Source: Desulfobacterales bacterium (GTDB taxonomy: Bacteria; Desulfobacterota; Desulfobacteria; Desulfobacterales; JAAELO01). Taken from it: a stretch of DNA of 64,000 nucleotides. This document shows positions 27,535 through 35,858 of this stretch, piece after piece. How positions within the stretch are numbered: position 1 is the stretch's first letter; every line of letters starts with the position of its first letter. Position numbers and translations under genes: made by a program. The notes below the pieces were generated by a model. It had not been told where the DNA came from and made no database searches. It saw nothing but the letters and a program-made list of their open reading frames with translations. The stretch is taken from the NCBI GenBank assembly GCA_024226555.1, contig JAAELO010000161.1, forward strand, positions 1 to 64,000. Direction: 5' to 3'.

Positions 27535-28812
27535 TTAACTTTTCCCGTTTTTATCCCTTTCTCTTCGAACCAGATTAGCTGGTTCAAGATATAGTTTCTC
27601 TCCTGAAAGCAGTTTAGCAAGTCCATCAAGGGGTTTATATCTCTTATCCGCACAAATATTGCAGTGACCACAATCTGAAAATACATTTTCCGGCTGTGTA
27701 TAGGTAGTAATTACCCCTTCATAATTTCTAAGAACAAACCTTCTGTCCGATTGGGAAATAAGATAATTTGGCATTACAGGTATTTTCCCACCACCACCTG
27801 GTGCATCAACAACAAATGTTGGAACTGCCATACCAGTTGTATGACCTCTCAAATTCTCCATTATTTCCATACCTTTGGATATTGAAGTTCTAAAATGGGA
27901 AATTCCTCTTGAAAGGTCGCATTGATAGATATAATAAGGCTTAACACGAATCATTAAAAGCTCATGCATCAGCTTTTTCATTATATTAGGACAATCATTA
28001 ACATCTCTTAGAAGTACAGTTTGATTTCCCAACTGGATTCCTGCATTTGCAAGTTTTTCACAAGCACCTTTTGCTTCCTGTGTTATCTCATGGGGATGAT
28101 TAAAGTGTGTGTTCACATATACCGGATGATATTTTGTAATCATCTCTACAAGATCATCATTAATTCTTTGTGGCATAACAACCGGCATTCTGCTGCCTAT
28201 TCTTATTATCTCCACATGTTCAATTTCACGAAGGCTTTTTAAAACATACTCAAGTCTTTTCGTTGAAAGAGTTAAGGGATCACCACCTGAAATAAGAACA
28301 TCTCGCACCTCTTTATGCTGTTTTATATATTCAATGCAATCATCGATCTGTTTTGTTGAGAGGTGTTGATCATTATCACCAACCATTCGTCTTCTTGTAC
28401 AATGTCTGCAATACATTGAGCAGATATGAGTTACAAGCAAAAGTACCCGGTCAGGATATCTGTGAGTCAGACCGGGCACAGGGGAATCTACATCTTCATG
28501 GAGCGGATCTGCATGGTCATCTATGGCAACATCAAGTTCCAGAATTTTAGGAACTGCCTGAAGTCTTATCACACCTCTGTCATAATTCTTATCCATAAGA
28601 GAAGCATAGTATGGAGTGATACCCATTTTAAATTTTGTCAGACAATTTTCTAAATCTTTCTCTTTACTCTCATCTATCTCTATAACCTTCTTTAGGGTTG
28701 GAATATCCCTGATGACATTCTTCAGCTGCCATTTCCAGTCATTCCAGTCTTCATCACTAACATCTTTGTACAGATCAATATTCCTGTAATTTGATTTCGG
28801 GTATTTTTTCAT
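27535..28812 (-). CDS. kamA: L-lysine 2,3-aminomutase
   Basis: 425 aa radical-SAM, PLP-dependent enzyme that converts L-lysine to L-beta-lysine, the first step of the pathway. The cluster motif CSMYCRHC gives C131, C135 and C138. The PLP lysine is Lys343 in PGGGGKIPVMPNY. The C-terminal CGHCNICADKRY supplies zinc ligands found in KamA but shortened in EpmB. The length is close to that of the clostridial enzyme. It follows kdd by 12 bases; the start has AAAGGATC upstream. Confidence 0.95.
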   Translation of the reverse strand: MKKYPKSNYRNIDLYKDVSDEDWNDWKWQLKNVIRDIPTLKKVIEIDESKEKDLENCLTKFKMGITPYYASLMDKNYDRGVIRLQAVPKILELDVAIDDHADPLHEDVDSPVPGLTHRYPDRVLLLVTHICSMYCRHCTRRRMVGDNDQHLSTKQIDDCIEYIKQHKEVRDVLISGGDPLTLSTKRLEYVLKSLREIEHVEIIRIGSRMPVVMPQRINDDLVEMITKYHPVYVNTHFNHPHEITQEAKGACEKLANAGIQLGNQTVLLRDVNDCPNIMKKLMHELLMIRVKPYYIYQCDLSRGISHFRTSISKGMEIMENLRGHTTGMAVPTFVVDAPGGGGKIPVMPNYLISQSDRRFVLRNYEGVITTYTQPENVFSDCGHCNICADKRYKPLDGLAKLLSGEKLYLEPANLVRRERDKNGKS

Positions 28813-28824
28813 TTTTTTGATCCT

Positions 28825-29874
28825 TTATAAATACATTTCTTCATATAGCTTCTTTATTTGCTGTGATTCACGAAGAACATTAAGAGCAATTTCGGCATGG
28901 CCCTTTGTGTAGCCATTTCCAATAATCATATCTATATCTTTGCAGGCTCCTTCAGCTCCTAATGCTGCTTTAGTAAAGGATGTTGCCATACTGAAAAAAT
29001 AGACCACACCACGCTCTTTGCACATTAGGATTGAAGCAAGCTCTGTATTTTGTATGTTGACACAATTTATAATAACATCAGCAAGGTTTCCACTGGTTAA
29101 ATCTCTTATCTTTTCAAAGCAGGAAAGGGCATCTGAAGCATCAAGTTTTATAATCTCATCGCAAAAATTCAATGATTTAAGATCTGCTATCCCCTTTTCG
29201 GAGTACTCAATACCAATAACTTTACCTGTAACCCCAGCTCTTCTTCTTGCTTCATAAGCACATAGTATTCCGGATTTTCCACCAGCTCCAATAATGACAA
29301 CGGTATCTCCCTGTTTAACAAGTCTTGCTGTCTGAGCCGGAGCTCCACAAACATCTAATACTGCAAGGGCAAGTGTGTCTGGGATATCATCAGGAAGTTT
29401 TGAATATAGAGAGTTTTCAAAGAGAACAGCTTTTCCCTTAATTTTAACCTGATCAGTATCTTTCTTTACTTCAAGAATTTCATCAATCTTTAATGGAGTC
29501 AGAGATAGGGAGACCAGTGTAACAATCTTATCGCCCTCTTTTAAAGTGCATATATCTTTTAGTTTATCTCCAACTTTTAAAATTTTACCTATCAGCATAC
29601 CACCAGAGCCCGTGACAGGATTATGCATTTTTCCTCTACTATTAACTATTTCCAAAATCTTGTCAGCTATCTTTTGAGAATCATCCCCTGCTTCTTTCTT
29701 AATTTGTGTAAAGCTTGCAGAATCGATATTTAAAAAATCAACATCGATCAATATTTCATTGTCCCAGATAGTTGCAAAAGAGTTATCAATTTTCTCTGCT
29801 GGCTGAGGCAGAACTCCTTCTGGTTCAATTACTCTGTGACTACCGAAAGGGTTACCATCTTTTTTAATTAGCAT
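28825..29874 (-). CDS. kdd: L-erythro-3,5-diaminohexanoate dehydrogenase
   Basis: 349 aa NAD(P)-dependent enzyme that oxidatively deaminates 3,5-diaminohexanoate to 3-keto-5-aminohexanoate. It opens GNPFGSHRVIEPEGVLPQPAEKIDN, the family start, and has the nucleotide-binding VVIIGAGGKSGILCAYEARR near residues 192-211. The fold is of the zinc-independent MDR type. First intact catabolic gene of the operon; the 11 bases before it carry a ribosome-binding site, and a decayed nhaC gene lies upstream. Confidence 0.94.
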   Translation of the reverse strand: MLIKKDGNPFGSHRVIEPEGVLPQPAEKIDNSFATIWDNEILIDVDFLNIDSASFTQIKKEAGDDSQKIADKILEIVNSRGKMHNPVTGSGGMLIGKILKVGDKLKDICTLKEGDKIVTLVSLSLTPLKIDEILEVKKDTDQVKIKGKAVLFENSLYSKLPDDIPDTLALAVLDVCGAPAQTARLVKQGDTVVIIGAGGKSGILCAYEARRRAGVTGKVIGIEYSEKGIADLKSLNFCDEIIKLDASDALSCFEKIRDLTSGNLADVIINCVNIQNTELASILMCKERGVVYFFSMATSFTKAALGAEGACKDIDMIIGNGYTKGHAEIALNVLRESQQIKKLYEEMYL

Positions 29875-29885
29875 TATAATAATTC

Positions 29886-30415
29886 CTAAATTTTAAATAC
29901 TCTATTAGGTATCTGTGTTTTAACATGATCAATATGATTTGACCCTGAAGCCATTGACGAAAGAATTGTTGTGTCTGATATTGGAGAACAGTTATCATAA
30001 AATACTGTTCCTGTTAATACTCCCATAAGCGCAGTTGATTCTAAAGTAGCTATTGAGACTGCTGTGACCGGTATAGTAATTGGCATGTGTATTGAGTTTG
30101 TACCCCAGGAAGTTCCTGTAGCAACTGCAATAATTGGTAAAAATTCACCCGATTGCATTCCTTTTGTAACAGTAATTGAAGTATCCTTACTAGATTTTCC
30201 GACTTCATAACTTTTGTCATTATACCATAACCCAATAACTGTGATAAGCATAAAGATACCAATTGGTTGAATTGCATCCATAACTGAACCTTTTAAATCC
30301 ATCTTTTGGGAGCAGGGTTATCGTCTTCTGAAATAAGTAGTTCTGAACCTTTGGCATATATTTCAACAATTTTTTTGTCCCTGGTTTCCACTTTCAGCAT
30401 TTTACCATAATCCAT
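29886..30415 (-). pseudogene. Decayed NhaC-family Na+/H+ antiporter
   Basis: Two fragments of one protein survive in different frames. The first, 30293-30415, reads MDYGKMLKVETRDKKIVEIYAKG, then [12 protein letters not shown], matching the central cytoplasmic loop of NhaC (DFGPMxxAExRARxxG). The second, 29886-30302, continues [26 protein letters not shown], then after an internal deletion jumps to [18 protein letters not shown] and [28 protein letters not shown], diagnostic of the NhaC C-terminal half. Missing: roughly the first half, about a hundred internal residues, and the last helices. A NhaC-type gene in this operon probably once moved lysine or balanced Na+; this is inference. Confidence 0.85.
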
Positions 30416-30433
30416 ACTAAGGATTTTCAAAAA

Positions 30434-31021
30434 TCAGATACTTTTTCCTGCAACGCCCCAGCAAATAAAATTCACATACTGTTCTGTAATATCATCAATT
30501 TTCAGGTGACTGTCTTTTTTATACCAGTATGAAACTCCGGTACACATTTGAAGGATTGCCATTGCAGCTATCTTTGTATTTGAAATAGCCATGGTCTTTG
30601 CAGAGTTTCCATTATTCAGAATTTTAATAAATTTTCCTTCATAGACAGATCTTTTTTCCTGTATTTTCTCTAAATTTTCATTATCAAGACTTCTAATTTC
30701 GGTGTCTGTTACAAATGTTTCATCTGTGTCTGTAACGTGATATTCAATATGAAATTTAATTGCCTTTCTAAGTTTTTTTAGAGGATCCTTTATATCCTTA
30801 ATTTCTGCGTCAAGTTTGTAAATCAGACTGGTCATTGTGTAATCCATAATCTGATAGAGGATCTCCTGTTTAGATGAAAAATGGTGATAGATACTTCCAC
30901 CCTGAACTCCTGACCTTTTGGCAAGCTCTCTAAGAGTTGAAGCCATAAAACCTTTTTCACGAAAAAGACTTGCTGCCTCCTTTAAAATAATATGCTTACG
31001 TGGTGACTTGTTAACCGTCAT
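30434..31021 (-). CDS. TetR-family repressor of the lysine operon
   Basis: 195 aa. The HTH region GFMASTLRELAKRSGVQGGSIYHHFSSKQEILYQIMDYT (about residues 20-58) is of the FadR/AcrR type, with an IYHHFxxKxEIL recognition helix. The C-terminal ligand domain resembles TetR_C repressors of fatty-acid and amino-acid degradation that sense acyl-CoA. First gene of the kam operon; a palindrome and promoter upstream suggest autoregulation. The inducer is unknown, though a pathway CoA ester is plausible. Confidence 0.87.
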   Translation of the reverse strand: MTVNKSPRKHIILKEAASLFREKGFMASTLRELAKRSGVQGGSIYHHFSSKQEILYQIMDYTMTSLIYKLDAEIKDIKDPLKKLRKAIKFHIEYHVTDTDETFVTDTEIRSLDNENLEKIQEKRSVYEGKFIKILNNGNSAKTMAISNTKIAAMAILQMCTGVSYWYKKDSHLKIDDITEQYVNFICWGVAGKSI

Positions 31022-31119
31022 TATTCTCCCTTTGAATTTTTTAAATTGTGCTGTTTATTAAAAAAAATAAAAACAGACAACATAAAAACATGCAAACTAT
31101 TATTTTTCCATTTAACAAA

Positions 31120-31165
31120 CTAACGCTTGTTAGGTTTTGTATAGTGAACATTAGTTTTGTGTCAA
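31120..31165 (-). promoter_or_regulatory. Promoter and palindromic operator of the tetR-kam operon
   Basis: On the minus strand TTGACA (31160-31165) and TATACA (31138-31143) are spaced by 16 bases. Five bases after the -10 box lies the palindrome CTAAC-AAGC-GTTAG (31120-31133), a good place for the adjacent TetR to bind. Confidence 0.65.
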
Positions 31166-31315
31166 GAAAAAATATTTAAAATATGATATCTTTTATTTCT
31201 TGCGTGCAAGTATATTCAAATGGTTATGCGGTTTTCAAACAATGAATTAGGTTTTGTTTTGATTCTTTTTTTTGTGGATAAAATCATATTTTACTGATAA
31301 TTGAGAATAAATATT

Positions 31316-31335
31316 TTCTAATTATTAGAGGTTCC
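31316..31335. repeat. Solo end of the MITE-like element
   Basis: TTCTAATTATTAGAGGTTCC without any matching left end or interior. It directly abuts the ydcF ribosome-binding site (AACAGGAGGG). Confidence 0.65.
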
Positions 31336-31350
31336 AACAGGAGGGTTTTA

Positions 31351-32091
31351 ATGTTTCTTGTAAAAAAGATAATCTCTGTTTTTTTAATGCCTTTTACATT
31401 TTCTCTATTATTCTTACTTATAGGTCTCTATTATCTTTGGTTTACAAAAAAACAGAAAAGAGGGAAGTACTTTGTTTCAGCAGGGTTTCTATCCCTTATA
31501 GTGTTCTCTTTTGCACCATTAATAAACCCTCTTCTTTCAGATCTTGAAAGGAACAATACTGTATATGACGGTTCAAAAGTAGAGTATGTTGTTGTTTTGG
31601 GTGGAGTAAAAAATTCTGATCCAACCATACCATTATCCAATCATTTAAGTAGCCATTCTTTATCACGTCTTATTGAGGGCATAACAATTCAAAGAAAAAA
31701 TGCTGGATCAAAACTTATTCTATCAGGATATGGAGCGAATAGTGATATTACTAGTGCTGAAATTATGGAAAAAGTTGCAATTTCTTTGGGGGTAGACCCT
31801 GTTTTTATAATAACAGAACCAAATCCAAGAGATACAATAGAAGAATCCATGTATATTAGTAAAATAGTGAAGGACAAAAAGTTTGCTCTTGTAACTTCTG
31901 CATTTCATATGAGGAGGGCAAGTGCCATTTTCAAAAAGAGAGGTTTAAACTTTGTAACAGCTCCAACCTATTATATGGTTAAAAGAAGCGGTATTAATCT
32001 GGTTCCAAAACCCGGAACTCTTTCTAAAAGCCATACTCTTATATCTGAATGGTTAGGTTTTATATGGGCGAAAATCAAAGGAGAAGCATAG
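31351..32091 (+). CDS. YdcF/ElyC/SanA-family membrane protein (DUF218)
   Basis: 246 aa. Two N-terminal membrane segments (about 4-30 and 36-56) are followed by the DUF218 domain: VEYVVVLGG, the arginine-rich SHSLSRLIEGI, KLILSGYGANSD, and ALVTSAFHMRRASAIFKKRG, with ISEWLGFIWAKIK at the end. E. coli ElyC and SanA of this family affect envelope integrity and peptidoglycan or lipid-carrier metabolism. The ElyC-like two-helix N-terminus supports the envelope role. Excellent ribosome-binding site (AGGAGGG). Single gene between repeat elements. Confidence 0.87.
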   Translation: MFLVKKIISVFLMPFTFSLLFLLIGLYYLWFTKKQKRGKYFVSAGFLSLIVFSFAPLINPLLSDLERNNTVYDGSKVEYVVVLGGVKNSDPTIPLSNHLSSHSLSRLIEGITIQRKNAGSKLILSGYGANSDITSAEIMEKVAISLGVDPVFIITEPNPRDTIEESMYISKIVKDKKFALVTSAFHMRRASAIFKKRGLNFVTAPTYYMVKRSGINLVPKPGTLSKSHTLISEWLGFIWAKIKGEA

Positions 32092-32120
32092 TTATCACTT
32101 TGTTTCTCCCTTATATTTTT

Positions 32121-32247
32121 AGGGGATCTCTAATAACTCTTTTGGCGTAATACTTTGTTATTTCCAAAAATAACTGTAATAAAATCGGCTCGTTATTTTT
32201 GGAAATGCCTTGCATTTCATCCAAAATATTAATTATTAGAGGTTCCC
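32121..32247. repeat. MITE-like element, short type, complete
   Basis: 127 bp with outer repeats AGGGGATCTCTAATAACT and AATTATTAGAGGTTCCCT. A second perfect inverted repeat lies inside: ATTTCCAAAAATAAC with GTTATTTTTGGAAAT. Transcribed RNA could fold into one long hairpin. It lies between the convergent ydcF and AGPS-like genes. Confidence 0.9.
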
Positions 32248-32288
32248 TTTATTTAAATTATAGTTTTCTTAGGGCAACGTTGTTAGCA

Positions 32289-33974
32289 TCAATCCAACCC
32301 AAGGGTACCACCAGGGTTCATAATGTTATTTGGATCAAAGTGTTTTTTTAATGTTTTTAATATCTCCATCTGTTCATTACCCAGATGTTTTTTCATCCAG
32401 GGGCCGATCATTTTTCCAACTCCATGGTGATGGCTTAAAGAACCGCCTTCCATGCATATTTTTTCTATTATACTTTTCTGGAACTCTTTATACTCTTCAT
32501 TTGTTTTATATTTTCCAATAAAGATAAAGTAAAGGTTTGTGCCCTGGGGGTAGAAATGTGACGCATGGGTCATACATATGGTTTCAGGCCGTTTCTTTAT
32601 AAGACTCCTAACGTTTTCATGTATTTGATGAATATTATCCCACTTTACACTTGTTTCAAGAGTGTCTATGGTAATATGGAAATCCTGGAGTGAATCTCTT
32701 AAGTAGGGATCTGTAAATCTTCCATGTTCCCATTTTTTAACAGGATATCCTGTTAAACTTAAACCACCATTTCGTTTGGCAATTTTTTTCACTCTTTTTT
32801 TAATGTTTTTTGCAAAACCTTTTTCACCTTCAGTATGTCCAAGTAATAAACATCTCTCCATTTTTTTGTAGCCTTTAAAAGACATTATCTTATCAAAAAT
32901 GGTTCCTTCAACGCCATAAAGTTTAAGTGCAACATCTGTTTCCTCAGCATCAGATATTCTCAGCATTGCAGGGTTTCCAAACTCACCCTGTGAGATCTCT
33001 TTAGTCGTTTTTACAGCATCTTCCCATGAAGGCATTATAAAACTGAATCTTTGTCTGTTTTCAGGTGTATATCTGAAAATTTTAAGAGTAGCACTTACAC
33101 AAACTCCAAATGCCCCTTCACTTCCCTTCAAAATATCATTGATTTTAGGGCCTGTTGCAGTAGCTGGAAAATCAATGGTTGAGAAATTACCTTTTGGAGT
33201 AACGTATTCCTGACTTAAAACTATATCGTACATATCTCCGTAATATGAGGATTGTTGACCTGAACCAAGAGCGGCAATCCAACCACCTACAGTTGAGAAC
33301 TCAAATGACTGTGGAAAGTGACCACATGTATAATCCCTTTTTGTTCCATAAATCTCTTTTGCATTATTTAGTATATTTTCATAATCAGGACCAAAAATAC
33401 CTGATTCAACTGTTACAGTCTGATTTTCTTCGTTTAGTTCTATGACTTTATTCATGTGGGTTTTCATAACAAGAGTAATGCCACCTTTTACAGGTTTGAA
33501 CCCAAGATTTACTGAACTTCCACCACCATAAACATAGACAGGTATATTTTTATCATTACAATATGCAACTATCTCTTTTACTATTAATTTGTTTTTAGGA
33601 TGTACTACAATATCAGAGGTTTCAGCAATTTCTCCATCTCTTAAAGCTAATGCTTCTTCAACTGTTTGTCCATGTGAATATTTAACTCTGTCATAGGAAT
33701 CAATTGAAACATTATCAACTCCTGCAATATTTTTGATATCTTCAACGCATTCAGAACTTATTTTTACTTCCTGGTTTTTTAGTTCAATTACGTCATTTCC
33801 TTCAGACAGAATATTAGTAAAATCATCGTCACTCATGTTAAGTTGCTCTTTAAGCATTTTAAACATCCTGATATTTGGATGTTTATAAACATCTTTTGCA
33901 CCCCATTTAAATATTGATCTGTAGCTTTTTTTAGCAGGTTTGTTCTCTATAAAATCCGGGTAGAAATCTTTCAT
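32289..33974 (-). CDS. FAD-binding oxidase, alkyldihydroxyacetonephosphate-synthase-like (YgcU-like)
   Basis: 561 aa VAO/PCMH-family flavoprotein. The FAD pyrophosphate site is VYVYGGGSSVNLGFKPVKGGITLVM near residue 145, TCGHFPQSFEFSTVGGWIAALGSGQQS follows, and the C-terminus has MTHASHFYPQGTNLYF and SLSHHHGVGKMIGPWM, in which the triple-His motif is that of AGPS. True AGPS makes the ether bond of plasmalogens; E. coli YgcU, of unknown substrate, is also in this family and pairs with an FGGY kinase YgcE. Here the kinase gene lies 14 bases upstream in the same direction, so the YgcU-YgcE comparison is closer. Confidence 0.82.
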   Translation of the reverse strand: MKDFYPDFIENKPAKKSYRSIFKWGAKDVYKHPNIRMFKMLKEQLNMSDDDFTNILSEGNDVIELKNQEVKISSECVEDIKNIAGVDNVSIDSYDRVKYSHGQTVEEALALRDGEIAETSDIVVHPKNKLIVKEIVAYCNDKNIPVYVYGGGSSVNLGFKPVKGGITLVMKTHMNKVIELNEENQTVTVESGIFGPDYENILNNAKEIYGTKRDYTCGHFPQSFEFSTVGGWIAALGSGQQSSYYGDMYDIVLSQEYVTPKGNFSTIDFPATATGPKINDILKGSEGAFGVCVSATLKIFRYTPENRQRFSFIMPSWEDAVKTTKEISQGEFGNPAMLRISDAEETDVALKLYGVEGTIFDKIMSFKGYKKMERCLLLGHTEGEKGFAKNIKKRVKKIAKRNGGLSLTGYPVKKWEHGRFTDPYLRDSLQDFHITIDTLETSVKWDNIHQIHENVRSLIKKRPETICMTHASHFYPQGTNLYFIFIGKYKTNEEYKEFQKSIIEKICMEGGSLSHHHGVGKMIGPWMKKHLGNEQMEILKTLKKHFDPNNIMNPGGTLGLD

Positions 33975-33988
33975 TTTTTTTCTTCCTT

Positions 33989-35539
33989 TTATTCTTCAGG
34001 ATAACCTGTGATTTTTCTTATCTCTTCATAAAAAGGTTTTAATGACTTATACATTTTGAGATATACCTTTTTATAGAGCTTTTTATAAATTCTAACATTC
34101 TCTTTATCGGGAATGAAAGTGTTTGAGTAGTGAACCATTTTCTTTATTGCCGTATCATAATCGGGATGGATACCTGTTCCAACTGAAGTTATGATGGCAG
34201 CACCAAGGCCTGATGTTTCAGAAGTATTTCCTTTTATTATTGGAAGATTGAATATATCTGCTGCTATTTTGCAGATCTCATCACTTTGGGAGGCACCTCC
34301 TGAAACAGCGACTCTTTCTACTTGAACTCCTCCATTTTTTTCTATCTTGTGCATACCGTCAAGAAGGGCAAAGCAAAGTCCTTCAATTACACTTCTGTAG
34401 ATATGTTCCTTCTTATGGACTTCACCAAATCCAATCATTGCACCCTTTGCTTCCGGGTTTTTGAGACCAGGTCCCCAGTATGGTTGAGTCATTAAACCCA
34501 TAGCACCCTTTGGTGATCTTCTTAAAAGATTATCAAATTCTACTTCAGGTTCTATACCCTTCTCTTTTGCAATTTCTATCTCCTTTTGTGCAAACTCATT
34601 TTTAAACCAGGTAATCATCCAAAACCCTCTGAAAATTTCAACTTCCGGGTTGTAACTTCCTGGTATACATCCCGGATATGGCTTTAAAAAACGCAGGGGT
34701 TCGAAATATTTTTTTGTAGTTGTCTGAACAGTAGCTGTCGTTCCGAAGCTTAAACTAACACTTTTCTGATTTAAAACACCCATTCCTATTGTTTCACATC
34801 CCTTATCAGATCCTGCTGCAATTACTGGTATTCCTTCTGGAAGGCCAGTTTCAAAAGAGGCCTTTTCTGTTATTTCACCTATAATACCTCCAGGGGGGAT
34901 TAGCTCCGGAAGTTTTTCTTTCTCAACAGGAAAGAGTAAAGAAGCTAAACCTTTTCCTTTTTCCCACTTCATTTTTTTGTAATCAAATGGGATATATCCA
35001 ATCTGTGAAGCTATAGAATCTATAAAATTTCCGGTTAATCTAAAATTAAAAAAACCTGATATTTGGAGGTATTTATATGTATCTTTCCATATCTCCGGTT
35101 GATATTTTCGAATCCAGTTGCATTTGCCTTCAGACTGGACCTTCAGTAGTACATCGAACATCCCGACAGCTTTATATGCATACTTCATTAAACCTTTTGG
35201 AGTATAATTAATACCTGCTTTTCTGTGATCAAGCCATGTAATAATATTTCTTAGAGTTTTTCCATCCTTATCAACATTTACCATACTGGCTCTTTGCGTT
35301 GTAACCCCTATACCTGCAATTTTTGAGAACAGTTCAGGACTTCTTTTATTAAGAGTTTTACAGGATTTGCACAAACTATCCCATAACATCTCAGGATCCT
35401 GTTCTGCCCAGCCAGGTTTTGATGATATATAAGGTTCATATTCAATTCTTTCGATATCTAGAAGTTCCCCATCTGGGGAAAACAATAAAGCCCTTAAACT
35501 TTGAGTACCACAATCAATTGAGAGTATAGTTCTATCCAT
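33989..35539 (-). CDS. FGGY-family carbohydrate kinase (YgcE/glycerol-kinase-like)
   Basis: 516 aa ASKHA sugar kinase. N-terminal phosphate loop TILSIDCGTQSLRALLF; GWAEQDPEMLWDSL; central GSDKGCETIGMGV; C-terminal adenosine loop RVAVSGGASQSDEICKIAADIFNLPI. The usual length. Operon with the AGPS-like oxidase downstream and divergent from the GlpD-like gene at 35859, so a phosphorylated three-carbon or larger polyol is a reasonable substrate guess. The start follows ATGGAGCAAT (GGAG ribosome-binding site). Confidence 0.85.
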   Translation of the reverse strand: MDRTILSIDCGTQSLRALLFSPDGELLDIERIEYEPYISSKPGWAEQDPEMLWDSLCKSCKTLNKRSPELFSKIAGIGVTTQRASMVNVDKDGKTLRNIITWLDHRKAGINYTPKGLMKYAYKAVGMFDVLLKVQSEGKCNWIRKYQPEIWKDTYKYLQISGFFNFRLTGNFIDSIASQIGYIPFDYKKMKWEKGKGLASLLFPVEKEKLPELIPPGGIIGEITEKASFETGLPEGIPVIAAGSDKGCETIGMGVLNQKSVSLSFGTTATVQTTTKKYFEPLRFLKPYPGCIPGSYNPEVEIFRGFWMITWFKNEFAQKEIEIAKEKGIEPEVEFDNLLRRSPKGAMGLMTQPYWGPGLKNPEAKGAMIGFGEVHKKEHIYRSVIEGLCFALLDGMHKIEKNGGVQVERVAVSGGASQSDEICKIAADIFNLPIIKGNTSETSGLGAAIITSVGTGIHPDYDTAIKKMVHYSNTFIPDKENVRIYKKLYKKVYLKMYKSLKPFYEEIRKITGYPEE

Positions 35540-35601
35540 ATTGCTCCATTTAATGTAATATTAAACCATAAGATTTTTTTATCCGGGGATCTTCAACCTT
35601 T

Positions 35602-35725
35602 AGGGAACCTCTAATAACTGCTCTTTTGGTGAAATCCTTTGTTATTTCCAAAAAAAACTGTAATAAAATCGGCTCGTTATTTTTGGAAATTCCTTGTATT
35701 TCATCCAAAATTATTAGAGGTTCCC
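35602..35725. repeat. MITE-like element, short type, complete
   Basis: 124 bp from AGGGAACCTCTAATAACTG to AATTATTAGAGGTTCCCT. Close to identical with 32121-32247 across the interior (TGTAATAAAATCGGCTCGTT), except for a few indels. It lies between divergent FGGY kinase and GlpD-like genes. Confidence 0.9.
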
Positions 35726-35790
35726 TTTAATAAGATTGATCAATTATTAAAACACAGATCCTAAAAGTTTAAAACTTGAAAAATAAAATT

Positions 35791-35818
35791 CTATCTGGTA
35801 TGACCACATACCAGATAG
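35791..35818. promoter_or_regulatory. Perfect 12-bp palindrome before the GlpD-like gene, GntR-type operator
   Basis: CTATCTGGTATG and CATACCAGATAG flank ACCA. It contains TGGT-ATG-ACCA, the FadR/PdhR/LldR-type consensus TGGT-N3-ACCA. It lies 40 bases before the start of the GlpD-like gene. A terminator role is unlikely because no T-run follows. No GntR gene is visible in the window. Confidence 0.5.
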
Positions 35819-35858
35819 GAAAAATAAAATAAAGCTTTTTATAAATTGGAATTATTTA

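Noticed and set aside
35791-35818. Palindrome as an intrinsic terminator
   Set aside because: No T-run follows on either strand and it lies just upstream of a start codon, so an operator is more likely.
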